From contig CAIIXF020000001.1 of NCBI GenBank assembly GCA_903813345.2, positions 12,605,915-12,669,914 of the forward strand: 64,000 nt of DNA, read 5' to 3'. The position numbers and the translations under genes are program-made. Origin of the DNA: Owenia fusiformis (lineage: Eukaryota > Annelida > Polychaeta > Sabellida > Oweniidae). The notes beneath the pieces are model-generated. The model was not told where the DNA came from. It saw only the letters and a program-made list of their open reading frames with translations, and ran no database searches. Positions 37,501-48,895 of the stretch are shown one piece after another. The stretch's first letter is position 1; each line of letters starts with the position of its first letter.

Positions 37501-39871
37501 CACATATATTTGATACTCAAAGGGGACAAGTGAAGCATGCCTCAGAAGGATTTTAGCCCTTCTGATCAGTATTAAATTACAGATGTTCTGTTAATTTCTA
37601 CATACACCCTTAAATCATCAGTTTGAATTTCATTTCTCATAGACCAATGAACCCTTGGTTTAGTTCTAAAACTTCAAAATGGACTATTAGTTGAAAGAAA
37701 TCATTCTTACAGTTTTTCAGAATCCAAAGGACAAACAACATTTGTAAGGGATACAGTATGAGCATACCTTTTCTTCATAGACTTTCATGATCTGCTGTTT
37801 GGCTGAGATGACACCATCCTTATCACCAGACACAACAATCTCATCCTTCTCCACGCTGGGTGGGGGCACATTGATACTGGCTCCAGTCTCTTCACGTAGC
37901 TGCTTCAAGATGCTGTTGTTGGGTCCAACAATGAAAGGATGGTATACCTTTGGGATTGGGAGCCTTTCAAAGGCAAGTTTTGACTGAAAAGACAACAGAA
38001 AACACCGGTCAAGAAATGTTTTCTTAATGCAACACAATGTGTCTACCAAGGTTAAAACTACATGTATATGGACTTGATTGTCACTATTTAAATAAATTAC
38101 TTTTCACAGTCCTTATTTTTGAAAATCCAGTATGCAAGTATCTAAATAGCAGGGGTAAGAGTTGAATGTACTGTACTCACCCTCTCTTCAGATATCAGAA
38201 GGATCTCATGCTGGGCTTTATCAATGCCCTCCTTGGTTCCGATGATCTTCACAATGTCAGACTTTTCCTCTGGTCGGGGTATGGTGATCTTGGTCTGGGT
38301 TTCTAATTCAAGTTGTTGCAACTTCTTGCCATCTCTACCGAGCAAGAAACGATGGTGCTCTTTGGGTATTGCCACAGTCGTGTTAGCCTGGAAGATGAGC
38401 ACATTGAATAATATACTTTACTCTAATATATTCTATGGTGGATACAGCTTTAGCTCAGTGAAATCCATCTACCTACCAATGGAGCACATCACATACATGG
38501 TATCAGTGATACATCCATATATCAACATATTATAGTCTTTTAATTCTATAAAAGGAGACATGAAGAGTGTTCAGAACATACGAATTCCATTGATCTTTAA
38601 AGCCAGCCAGTATCAGATCTGTCAAACAGAAACTTTTTCTTTACCATAACGAATAAATACGACCTTATCAAAATTACTAAATAAAGAGATGTCACTGGTT
38701 TCACACCCTATGAGAATTAACTACAGGAAGAACCCTACGCATTTTCTACTATTAAGTATGATTTGACATACCTGAGTTTGCAGTTTGTTGACAACTTCCC
38801 TGCGTGCTCTCATGACTGCATCCATCTTGCCAGTGATGACCACTGTCAAACTTAGATCCTTTGCTAGAGACATCTCAATGGACACACCTTCAAGAAACAG
38901 TTTTGAGGTAATTATCATGTAGTTTTGCGGTAATTTTCATACAGTTTTGAGGTAATTATCATACACCCTTGTATGTAGCTCATTCACTTTCACAAATAGG
39001 GGAAAATACATGGTATTAGAAGAAAGGTATACGATGTAAGATTTGGTTAGATATACGTACAGACTGAGGTAAATGTAACCACGATTGACCTGGCTGCAAA
39101 ACTATATGAACCGTGAATATTCTGATAATATGCATGGATGAAAATTAACAAACAAGATTGTAAGCTTGACATTTCTAAGATTCAGCAGAATAAATTGCTT
39201 CTCAGGTTAATAAATGCAAGCTAATTAATCACACAGTTGTGTTTACAATCTCCCTTGGGATGAATTATAATAGCAAATAGGCATGCATCTCTACACTTTT
39301 GAGTTAACATCATGGGAAATAACCAACTCCAAGGAGTTTGAGGATCAAAATAGCTAATGAATCTCTATGTATGTACCTGTTTTCTGCATGATATCTTGGC
39401 ATATTTTAGACTGCTGTTCTGCTTGCTCACCAAATCCTGTACTGTTCACCTTGTAGCGTCGTTCCTCCAGTGGTACCTTAAACACCTAATAACAGAAGCA
39501 ATTTTTGTAGTTATACATGGGTATATTGAATCAACATTATAAATCACATTCAGTCTAGGCATTGCTTGCAGTTTTTATCACCTTCTTATATTCAATTAAT
39601 ATTCTGAAACTGTAAATTATATAAGTATTAATAAGCTAATCTAAGCTTGTATTATCTCAGGTACCTGGGTAACTTTGGATGACTTGAGGCTGGACATTTT
39701 GACTGGTACATTCCATGATCCCTTGCTCGGAGCTGCCTGTTCTACGGGTCTTGGCACTGGGGCCTCCATGGGTGGGAATGCCTCAGAGTAGGCCTCGACA
39801 CCCACAGGCTCATAGGCCTCATCTTCAATATTATACTCTGCCGGGGTTAAATTCTCCATGTCTAAACTCAT
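25577..39871 (-). CDS. HDLBP: Vigilin (HDLBP), multi-KH RNA-binding protein
   Basis: Twenty-one coding exons: 39871-39665, 39485-39377, 38887-38772, 38387-38181, 37983-37768, 37479-37273, 36927-36820, 36036-35932, 34980-34902, 34607-34468, 34169-33951, 33577-33359, 33197-32979, 31996-31775, 30430-30212, 29942-29780, 29476-29316, 29032-28793, 26652-26431, 26283-26065, 25795-25577. All phases agree and give 1271 residues; human vigilin is 1268. A degenerate N-terminal KH (VFKVPLEERRYK) is followed by 14 KH domains, mostly one per 207-240-base exon; KH4, KH5 and KH11 are split. GxxG loops include GRDG, GPRG, GRKG, GKGG, GAKG, GQKG, GRRG, GGKG; KH2 (GPNN) and KH10 (ARRG) are degenerate. The end WGPSRKH matches vertebrate WGPKR. 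Vigilin binds mRNAs and tRNA at ribosomes/ER. The 5' UTR reaches an acceptor at 39912; the first non-coding exon was not found. Confidence 0.97.
27214..28443 (+). CDS. Single-exon glycosyltransferase-like type II membrane protein, nested in a vigilin intron
   Basis: Uninterrupted 409-codon frame from ATG to TGA, lying antisense inside the 2.1-kb vigilin intron between the KH12 and KH13 exons. An N-terminal hydrophobic segment (IYLTTIICWQIIFFLKF, residues about 17-33) followed by Lys suggests a signal anchor. The lumenal part has motifs I associate with a GT-A-like nucleotide-sugar transferase family of invertebrates: FTTF near residue 103, YTNNDILFHTD (a YxNxDI acidic motif) near 203, ITGGRRNE, then IPNFVIGAPFYADWLI and TTMAIHQEG near the C terminus. 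Donor and acceptor sugars are unknown. The lack of introns in an intron-rich locus suggests retrocopy origin, yet the frame is intact over 1.2 kb, which argues for selection. A candidate ATTAAA lies at 28559. Confidence 0.7.
   Translation: MAIQISNISKIFASPGIYLTTIICWQIIFFLKFDGKTGCLKTSKRHHREIFHTNRIDKRKSNIVIEQGHLPRLLEETEQGTPRKTLVLGNHKPHQAPKLLTIFTTFSEHDKSMFGIQNNTICNFAHFPGKITNLVVFVTESFHQNRPIKCSHTCLNDTICDTVHPKWSIIHLNKTLMPNGKRPILKSMFLEVQRQFSSEFYMYTNNDILFHTDRLLNSLKTISVHTKTEKMKNYLITGGRRNEKFYDPTKQATKILKSGKDDEIMQISRTAQKMNGNDKEYLITGRDSFPWKSIPNFVIGAPFYADWLILYCNKLYTATFDVSYTTMAIHQEGQELADKHTQMTTSLDNINADIFKRFVKHEYNIKQSNLKCCTYRTLFKKDFRFYVQKNPLFISKNCILKDMQLPNPG
30646..31716 (-). mobile_element. Mariner-like transposon remnant in vigilin intron 14
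   Basis: Inverted ends of about 40 bp (GGCGTTCAATAAGTATTGC on the left, its complement GCAATACTTATTGAACGCC on the right) flanked by TA. On the minus strand, VHQDNAPAHRS matches the second catalytic Asp region (HxDNAPAH) of Tc1/mariner transposases, and near 30953-31180 APLDFVVFASVK, DLRGISHQNL and EWVARQQLCID match the C-terminal D-F-F-L-F..L+..LRG and W..R...C segments. Frames are broken and a 3' block is partly duplicated near 31320-31420, so it is inactive. The N-terminal DNA-binding part is not intact. Confidence 0.8.
32305..32971. mobile_element. Inverted-repeat element abutting a vigilin splice donor
   Basis: Left end TCCCAACGAAC and right end GTTCGTTGGGA are inverted. The interior has repeated blocks with AAAATT..GC.ATTTTGAA and a GGACGGACTGACTGACTGACGG run near the right end. 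No coding capacity. The right end is only 7 bases from the 3' edge of vigilin exon 13, so it lies just inside the donor GTAATTATCCC. Confidence 0.55.
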
Positions 39872-39911
39872 AGTCGGGTTTCAGTTCCGAGTCGTACAGT
39901 ACTGGTATTTC

Positions 39912-42130
39912 CTGAAATAACAAATTCAATAAATATATTTAATTTTCTGAGACCAATTGTTGCACTTGTAATATAGGTCTTGCCTTACGTCTCTATTTCC
40001 ACATGATGCCCATATTCAATCATTTTAATAGACTTATTTGTAAGACTATTATTTCACAGATTTAAGACAAGGTCGGGTAGCCCAGAAAGTAGTACACAGT
40101 ATCATCTTGTAATTTATTTATCACATGTGTAACTGTTAAATATGTAGATTAAGTACCAGATTAATCAATACATATCTCGTGACTATGTTTATATTTCTAA
40201 CACAATCATATACCGCATACAAATGCTATAACAAAAAACACAAGGCAATCTAATTATGGTATTCAGCAGGCATGGTAGCCCTGGTAAATCAGGTGGCATT
40301 ATGATGCATAATACACTAATTTTTATAGACAAAGGAGTACGAACTAACAAGAATCTATATTCTAGACCCAGTAATTGAGTTGTAGGTTTAAGTCCCAAGC
40401 AGTCTGATAATTATAGATCATCGAACTGTAATTCATTCATAAGATTGTTTCAGCAACAGGAGTTGACTCATGAAAAAAAGTTGTTGGTCTCACAATTTCC
40501 AAGCATCGATTAAGAATTACAATACAAGCTAAAGTTGTTTAAGTCACACAGGAACTACATATACTTCAAAATCTTTAGTCATAATTTATCACAGATTGTG
40601 TCCTTTATGTTATGAAGTGTCAATGATTAAAGGTAACTAAGATTTTTTAAATCATGTCTTAACCTTAGAAGCCTACAGAGACATTGGTCCTTAAGTTAAA
40701 CAAGGCATCAACATGCAAAATGTCACCACTTGCCATTTGTTTCAAATGCCAACCACCAACACCAACCACCTAATCAGACACGTAATGACCTCAAACACAA
40801 AATAAGATCTTGATCTAGAAATTAACACACATTTTGTTAAACGGTGACTCATAAACAGGTAAAGCAAAATGTCAAGGATAAACGATGAATACAAATGACA
40901 GTGGTACTTATAATGAAAGTATAAATTACAACAAGGCCAAAGGTATTACAACAAGGCCAAAGGTTCACATTCACAAAAACAATGGAATAAGCATTAAGCA
41001 AGGATTAATGAAATAACAATGAAAAGTCAGATAGAAATGTAAAATCACTATTAGTTCATGGTGATGTCTAAGAGAAATGATGTACAAAAAAGCATGACAA
41101 GAGAATTATTTATTTATAAATAAGGCAGCATACAATTCAATCCCTTCCTGTGCCTGGGTTTCACTTGTATTTGAGACTTTGTATATCAAGTTCAAAAGTG
41201 CAAAAGTTGAACAAAAACTTACAGTTAAGGATGGTGTCAAATTATCAAAAGAGAAACAAAGTTAGTTCTGTTAGGGGGAGGGAGTAAATGATGGAAAGGT
41301 TTCATAAGCAAAGTGTGTTTTTTTAACATCCAAGTGAAAGACAAATCAAATTAAAAAGTTTTGTTAGATGGGGGCCCGGGGATGAGGGGAGGAAGGGGTC
41401 AATTGGTCAAACCATAACGAAATAAACTTCATTTTTTGCACAATTGTTGATAATTTGACACTATCCATTACATATAAAAGGCATCATATACTAAAATTGA
41501 AGACTTAGGCCTTTAAAACAGAGTCGCTACATATGAGAATTATGAAAGGGAGACACATGTGTGAGATGTCATTGACAAAAGCTGCAAGTGATGTAAACAT
41601 TTGACTCTTCAACATTACAAACATTAAGTTACAGACATAACCTCTGATGATGCTTTTGTTTATAAATCAGACCACACTGAAATAAGGGCAGTTACCACAA
41701 TATGTAAATTCAATAGAACATCATAGTCAAATGGGTTGATACAGATCAACAACTGTAACATGTTAAATCACAGATTGAGAAATGTAACATACATAATCAC
41801 AGATAGACAAATGTGAGTCTGACACATGTCACACAATCACAGTATTCTCATACGTGACGCATATACTCAAAGATTAATTCATGGCATGAACCAAATTTAC
41901 AGAATTTTGGTATGCGATTCATATTCAGAATTGTGACTGTAGTTTTAGTAACTTGACCCAATAAAATTCTGACACATTGATTTACTAATATTAGTATAGT
42001 CTAGCAATAAAAATATTCAGATCTCTCACAGGCCAAAGATTAATATTCCATATGGGATATCAAGTTAGTAAGAGGAGGTTTATAATCATATGATTTCCAT
42101 GAGCTAAATTGATATATCTGCTGGGGTCAA
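39912..42130. other. Upstream flank of vigilin, no gene seen
   Basis: Vigilin's first intron and/or promoter. It includes a dispersed repeat copy at about 40704-40790 and a direct doublet ACAACAAGGCCAAAGGT near 40931-40964. A 5' non-coding exon of vigilin must lie somewhere upstream; I could not place it. No coding signal. Confidence 0.4.
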
Positions 42131-42280
42131 CCCAGTTGTCCGAAACCCAGTTCTCCGAAACCCAGTTGTCCGAAACCCAGTTGTCCGAAACCCAGTTGTC
42201 CGAAACCCAGTTGTCCGAAACCCGGTTGTCCGAAACCCAGTTGTCCGAAACCCAGTTCTCCGAAACCCAGTTCTCCGAAA
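42131..42280. repeat. 15-bp minisatellite, 10 units, forward
   Basis: Exactly ten units of CCCAGTTGTCCGAAA with G/C variation at position 8 (TTGTCC or TTCTCC) and one CCCGG unit. The same 15-mer recurs in inverted orientation at 46658-46852. Confidence 0.95.
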
Positions 42281-43851
42281 ATTAAAAAACTAAATGTCTT
42301 AGTAACGAATCTTGTCGCAACTTCGCGAATCAGGACAGCATTGGTATCACATTGACATCGGTTAGCCCGGTCAATAATGGGTCCGAAAGTTCACGATCAT
42401 ATATATATATTCTTACTAGATTCTCGGCACATAGACTTATATGGACATTCTACAAATTTTGAACCGCATTGTCCAGCACGAATCGCACTCCTTCTTGGTG
42501 AAAATTCAAGACTGCCGCCAACATTTTAGACAATTATCACAGTCGAAGAGAATATTCTGGCGAAAGGAATATCTATCTCATTAGAATAACGTATGGACGT
42601 CCGTGACAATTATATATATTCATTTGATAATTTTTTTCATTCCCTTTTCTCAATAAAATATGGTTAATTATGTTTTCCAATATCAATTGATAATATTTCT
42701 ACCCTGAAAAATATCTAAAAAGAAGATTTTGGTTGTTCAGTACCACCCATTGATTTCGTCCAAATTTTCGATAAATTAATAAAATATGCTCATTTCGTAT
42801 AACTTATATATGTGGCATATATACATATCAGATGTCTATCCTTTTTTCATCATAATATAAGAGGTTTGTATGTTTTAGTAGAAACGTATTCCTTTCCAAA
42901 CATTTAGATTTAAGAATTTCTCCCATTGGTGATATTGTTCAAAATCAAAACTGTGTTTTGCGATATATTGAACTGTTGAAGTAAGTGTGTAATAGTTTGT
43001 AGTAGAGCCAAGATTTGATCTGTATCATGTACGTACCCTGCATAAAAAAATTCGTTTTTAGTGTGCCATAGATGTCAACCATTAACTATTGCAGAATCAA
43101 AAAAAGTTTTGTGAAAAATTAGGATAATGTTTCAAAAGTTATACACCGGACAATAAATAACTATACTCAATGCAGACAGGGAGTTTTAATTGCCCAAAAA
43201 CTGAGTATCATAATGCATTTGTATCTCTTTAGTATCTTGCATGACTCGTTCATATGAATTCTTTATTTCTACCTCGTTCCTTATACATTCTGAGACAGTT
43301 CAACCTTTGCCCCACGTCCTGTTCGTCGTTAGTATGTTGTGACTCGATATAATAGTATAGTTTCCATATAGTTTTTGAAATCTCGCTAAATCTCGTTTTT
43401 CGTGAGATTTTAAGAGACTTGCATATTAGACCTCTAATGACTTACATTACCTTCTTTTAAATGGCATATTTGATTTCAGTGAAATGTTTTCTCCTTTAAT
43501 AGCTTTGATTTACACAGTTATGTAATTTGAATAATTTTCTATGACAATTTAAAAAAACTTGGGCCAAATGTCCATAGATGCAATGCTAAAATTCTTTAAA
43601 TCCGTGGATTATTTGTATGTCAATCAACATTTGCATGTTTAATCACATCATGTACATAAACAGGGTCATCATGTGGTATATCATTCAAGTTTTATACAGA
43701 TTCAACAAACACATTTTGATAAATCATGAAATTAAGCCATTTTCCAAGATTTTAACATGTAAATGAATGGAGCTCTAGCCCAAGTTAAAAGCTGAATAAA
43801 AGATGGCAGCACGAGATTTCATTGATTTTTCTGCTATTTAGAAACTATCCT

Positions 43852-44269
43852 ATTGCCACGCGGTCCTAACTTCGACCGTTAATTTGAATTTTTGACCTAC
43901 CGGATATTTGAAAATCAATTACGAGTCTCATACTGCACCGTTTCTCTTCAAACTTGTTCCATTCAAAGCATGACAAAAATCTCTTTCTGATGGTACGTTA
44001 TTATCTTAAACAGAGTTCCTACTTCCAGCGTAATTTTGGTCCCCAGCTGTAAGAAGGCCTTCTAACAGCTGGGGAGTGGGGACCAAAACGCTGCTAGAAC
44101 GAGGGACTCTTTACAATAAAGTAATGCACTGACAGAAGTGCAATTTTGTTTTGCTTTTAATGGTATAATGGAAGAAAAACGGTGCAGTATGAGACTCGCA
44201 ATCCTTGATTTTCAAGCATCTGGTAGGTCAAAAATTCCAATTAACGGTCGAAGACCGCGTGATTGCAGA
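43852..44269. repeat. Long imperfect foldback (MITE-like)
   Basis: The left arm (CACGCGGTC...CGACCGTTAATT...TTTTTGACCTACC...GAGTCTCATACTGCACCGTTT) is matched in inverse by the right arm, and the centre is CCCCAGCTGT.AGAAGGCCTTCTAACAGCTGGGG. Arms are about 200 bp. An open frame at 44138-44377 is part of this palindrome and is not a gene. Confidence 0.8.
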
Positions 44270-44626
44270 AAGTCAGAGACAGCACTCCTTTTTTTCTTTT
44301 TAAATCATGTATATATTTCTTATTTTATAACTTTGTATACATCAGGTCATTTTACAATATTGCAATATTTTTTTTAAATAGATACAATTGCAATTATTTA
44401 AAACATTATTACAATAGTTTACAAATATAATGTAACATAAGTTGTTTAACCATTCATCAAAATAAGTATACTTAGTGTCTTGTACCTTATAGCCAAAGAC
44501 AAGAGTTTTATACTTTTTCAAGCTTAATTCAATTTTAAAATCATCTAAAATATAATTTTCAAGTGGGTCTATTACATTAGTAGGCCTACTCTATGATATT
44601 GAAAGAACAAATGTTTATAGTATTCT

Positions 44627-44840
44627 CAGGCCCGTAGCCAGGGGGGGGGGGGTTGGCAGGGTTCGGGTGAACCCCCCCCCCTGGCCAAAAATTCTTTCAA
44701 AATCATGCAGTTTTTCACCATTTTTAGCACTTTTCAAGTGATTTTGATCATATTTGGGCCTAAATTGTCAAATGTGAACCCCCCTGCGAATTTTTGAAAA
44801 CTGAACCCCCCCTCCTTGGAAAATCCTGGCTACGGGCCTG
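44627..44840. mobile_element. Short TIR element, CAGGCCCGTAGCCAGG ends
   Basis: Perfect 16-bp inverted ends around a 182-base body that includes G12 and C9 runs and the block AATTGTCAAATGTGAAC. A fragment of the same body lies near 26790-26870 in a vigilin intron. Non-coding, MITE-like. Confidence 0.75.
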
Positions 44841-46657
44841 ATTCTACTTGTCTGAAAATATCACACTTGTCATTAACAATTAGTTTCCATCATGATCTTA
44901 GGAGTCACTGGCGAACCCAGAAAAAGCCTAAAAAGACCCTTTTGGTCAATACTGGGCCTTTTAAGGCCTTATTTTTCAATTTCAGGCCAAATTTTTAAGA
45001 AAACGGTCCTCAAAATTTCAAAATTTTGGCCAACTTTTGGGTTTTAGGGAAGTTTTTTCTCATGACCTGAATTTGACCCCCTTGTTGGTTTCCAGATCCG
45101 CCCCTGGAAGTAATTGTTTGCATGGTAGAATGTAATGTAAAAGTTTGTATTTGAAATTGGCCACTTTTTATTTTTGGATTGCTTTAAAAGAATCCAAGTA
45201 TGTTGAAACAGCATTTGACTATTTTGAATTTCACAAAGATTAATTCAAAATGATTCCAAATATGTTTAGTTGCTATAATTTCCAGCAAGATTGAATATAT
45301 GTCTGTAGGACTTGCATGTTTATCCAAAAATCTATAATGCTTCAATTTACAGTCATAAAACCTTAAACTTACATTTGTATTAACATATATACGTACATCT
45401 GCTTGCCTCACTAAATATTTTAACTATATATTGAAATGGCAAAGATTGCTTAACAGTTATATATTCTGCCATCCGTTTGACCCTAGATTTGAGCTTCAGA
45501 CCCTATATTTAAGGGGTCAGTACCCGGTGTTTGTAACAAATGGCAGGCTGTAACAATGTAAATGTTAATGCCTTAATCGTTAATGGATGAAGTGGGATGG
45601 GAGGTATCCCACTTATAGAGGTCCATTTAACATTAATGAGTTGGTCTTGGCACTCTGAAATGTTCCACTTGACATATTTCACTCCAATCCATCTAGCTCT
45701 ATGAACGAGCACTCTTTCATTGGTAAAGGGTGTATTTGAGAGTAAATATCAACTGAACGATTCCTCCATCATGTCCATGGGCTAGTATTTAGCCTAATAA
45801 AAACTGTCGAAAGATGAAAATACAGGTGATACAGATCTTCAAATAAACAAAGTTAAATTATGCTATTCTCATTGCAAAGTGGCGTTTACATATTAACATA
45901 CATGATAGGGGTCTACAATTTTTAAACCAATTTTCTTTATGCCCCATGGGGCTTTTTGAGAGGGAACAACATTTTTCCAATGCGTGATGGGCGTTCATAA
46001 AAGGGAAATAGTTTTCCCAAGCCAGTGGGCATTTATTTAGTAAAGTTGACGTCGTGTACATCTTTTGAAACCAAAAATTATTCTTCATTTAGGTACTCTG
46101 TTCGAGAAATAGAGATTAAATTCAAAAAGATGAAGTGAGTACATGGCGAAAATGAAACTTCTTGCGAATGGGAGAACATCCAATTTGATACGAGGACGGC
46201 CTGTCTTCGTTTCCAGTTAATCCCAAGTGATTACGTTTAGAATGTTTTGTTCTTTTACATTTTACGATTTGATAAGAGACAGAGACTAAGAAATTAAATG
46301 CGACGAAACATTTTGACAACGTAATATGTGTACTGTTTATTCTTAAAGTGTTATGCGTTAACTTATTTTATCGGTTTCAAAATGTTTCATTTTATTTTTC
46401 CTATATAAAATGTATTGAATAAGATAAGATCAACTGTTCCGTAATATATATTGTCTTTTGATGACCTTTTTTAGAATCACAATGTAAAATAAATCCCCCG
46501 TTCCTGTCATTCTGGTAACGCCGTGTAATGGATGCAATACAACGTGAGAGAGAGATCTATACATCAGAATGCGTCCATGCCATTAATTTTGCCAAATACA
46601 TGACATGAAACTGGCTTGAGGTGCGTCCCCCTTTATCTGGTAAATTATGACTAAATT

Positions 46658-46852
46658 TTTCGGACAACTGGGTTTCGGACAACTGGGTTTCGGAGAACTG
46701 GGTTTCGGAAAAATGGGTTTCGGAGAACTGGGTTTCGGGAAAATGGGTTTCGGAGAACTGGGTTTCGGACAACTGGGTTTCGGAGAACTGGGTTTCGGAC
46801 AACTGGGTTTCGGACAACTGGGTTTCGGACAACTGGGTTTCGGACAACTGGG
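46658..46852. repeat. 15-bp minisatellite, 13 units, inverse orientation
   Basis: Thirteen units of TTTCGGACAACTGGG, the reverse complement of the array at 42131-42280, with variants GAGAACTGGG and GAAAAATGGG. Because the period is a multiple of three, every frame stays open (for example repeated LSETQ), which produces spurious open frames. Confidence 0.95.
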
Positions 46853-48895
46853 GTGCACCCATATCTGCTTCTTTATTAAGAATGATTGAAAAGCCAGGGC
46901 AAGCTGACCAATAGCTATTTTCAGCCTTACACACAAATACATGTCAATACTTTAAGACATAATGGCGAGTCTCATTACTATCTTATTTCATCTATGATGG
47001 AGATAAGGTCTTCCATATGGTATCTGTGCATAACCAATATAGATCTTATCAAGTTAACATTACTTAAGCATATTTTACATAAAGGCATGCCTATACGCCA
47101 CCTCAGCATATTTTAGCATGTGCACGAACAGAAGACATGAATGTTTCAATAATGCAAGTTCAATAAAAATAATCTACATATGTATTTTAATATATTAATT
47201 TCCATCCAGAGTATATGATGAGAAACATGTGTGAATGACATATAAAATCAATTAACCATTCACTGGCATTCAGTATATAAACAGATTCAATAATTCAACA
47301 GATGCAACATTTATACAATTTCAAATGATTCTACTGAATACTTGATTCACACATCTAAGACCCAATCATGCAAAATTGCAGTATGTGCCGACCACAAAAG
47401 TAGTTGTGTGCAACTCTCTACAAAAATGCTATTCACAGAGATCCAGTGGCAGTGACATACGCAAAAGTGAGGGAAATAGAAATTTGTCAACTAGTGTTTC
47501 TGTACATCTACTATCTCATTATATCTCTGTATAGCTTGTATTGAGAAACTATCTGCAGAAGATTCAACGCACGATACCCTGTATCTAGAGAGTATTGATA
47601 TTTTTTGAGTTGTATCATTTACATGTTATGTATAGTGAATGCTGCATTCAGTCGGGATTTTTAATATTATTCATTTGGAAAAGAGAAAACCGCATCAACC
47701 TGGATGAAATTCCTTGACAGCACATAAGTTCCACCAGTTATAAAGGAAAAGATGAGACTTGTAAACGGAAATATATAAATAAATATTATGGTATGTCGTA
47801 ATTTCATGTTTCAAACAAGAAATAAAAGAATGCATCAATCACTTTCAGAAGGATTATACAGTTGTCACCAATGATGATAATTTGTAGTAGAATACTATTA
47901 TGAAGCAAATCAATATTTCTATGAACAGCTAAACTTAGATTATATATCAGTTGACGAGGTCTAATTTGCTCTATATAAGTTCAAACTTCATTAAGAATCA
48001 AATTATAGCAATAAGACATAGTTATCAATTCATAGTTCACGTTTGAACGTGACTTTCGGGATCAAAACATTTATAGTAAAGCCTGTAAAGTGGAACACCA
48101 CTTTCACTAGAACATTACAGAGTCACAAGATCTATAAATGGAACACCTCCCAAGTAGAACACCTTTTAAAGGTACCAATGGTGTTTTAATTAGACATCTT
48201 TTACTACATTGTACTATATTTTAAACATGATATAAAGGTATAACTCAAACAACTTCATATCAGCAAATAACATTAGGAACACCATGACATCAAACTAAAT
48301 CGATATGATTCAAGAGTTACAATGCTTTTCTGTGAATACAATTCATAACAAGCATCCATGTGTACATATGGTGCAATGTTTTTTATATGTAACAAGATCT
48401 TTGTCATGATTCCATGATATACAGTATGAGTATATTGATCTTAACCACAACAAACACACATTTTTTACACAGAAGCCATTAATAATGCACTGATCAATAT
48501 CTGCAATATTGTCATCATATCCACCTTATTCCAATCAACAGCTTGGGTGCTTTCTATTTCTTTTCTTTCCTTACAGTGTATATATATTTGAGATCGAAAT
48601 ACTTTATATGGATACATTTCAAAAATGAAAACATTTCAATAGTCATAGAGGATTTCGAATTAGCTACCAATGTTGACAGAAGAGCAGGGCACGCCTTTAG
48701 CGTCGGACAGCTGGTCATTATCTGGTTACTTTTGATACTGACCAGTTGATTTTTTCACTAGGTATAGGAAAATAACATTGCAACTGGTCAGTAATGCCTT
48801 TTTGACCAGCAGCTCTGGAATCCTTAGGGCATACACTGCAGAAGAGTCGACGATTACAATTAGCTCACCCATGTGAGCTAATAATAAAGTGTATG
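46853..48895. other. Intergenic, no gene seen
   Basis: AT-rich sequence without exon-like frames. A segment near 48619-48673 (CATTTCAATAGTCATAGAGG) resembles one in a vigilin intron near 36122-36172, showing another dispersed repeat. Confidence 0.4.

Larger units (their letters stand above)
42281..46657. other. Non-coding interval between the inverted minisatellites
   Basis: About 4.4 kb with no coding frame of note. It contains the foldback at 43852-44269, the element at 44627-44840, a GGCCTTATTTTT..AATTTCAGGCC repeat near 44920-44990 (also near 17.2 and 56.5 kb), and an inverse fragment of the CATTAACATGC repeat near 45525. If the minisatellites are the ends of a transposon, this is its body. 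Confidence 0.45.

Noticed and set aside
42131-42280. CRISPR-like regular repeats
   Set aside because: Units are directly adjacent without unique spacers, and the genome is eukaryotic; this is a minisatellite.
44138-44377. Open frame MQFCFAFNGIMEEKRC...
   Set aside because: It is the right arm of the foldback at 43852-44269, not a gene.
46557-46942. Long open frames with LSETQ / CPKPS / FGQLG peptide repeats
   Set aside because: They are a by-product of a 15-bp minisatellite that keeps all frames open; no start context, splice sites or non-repeat domain.
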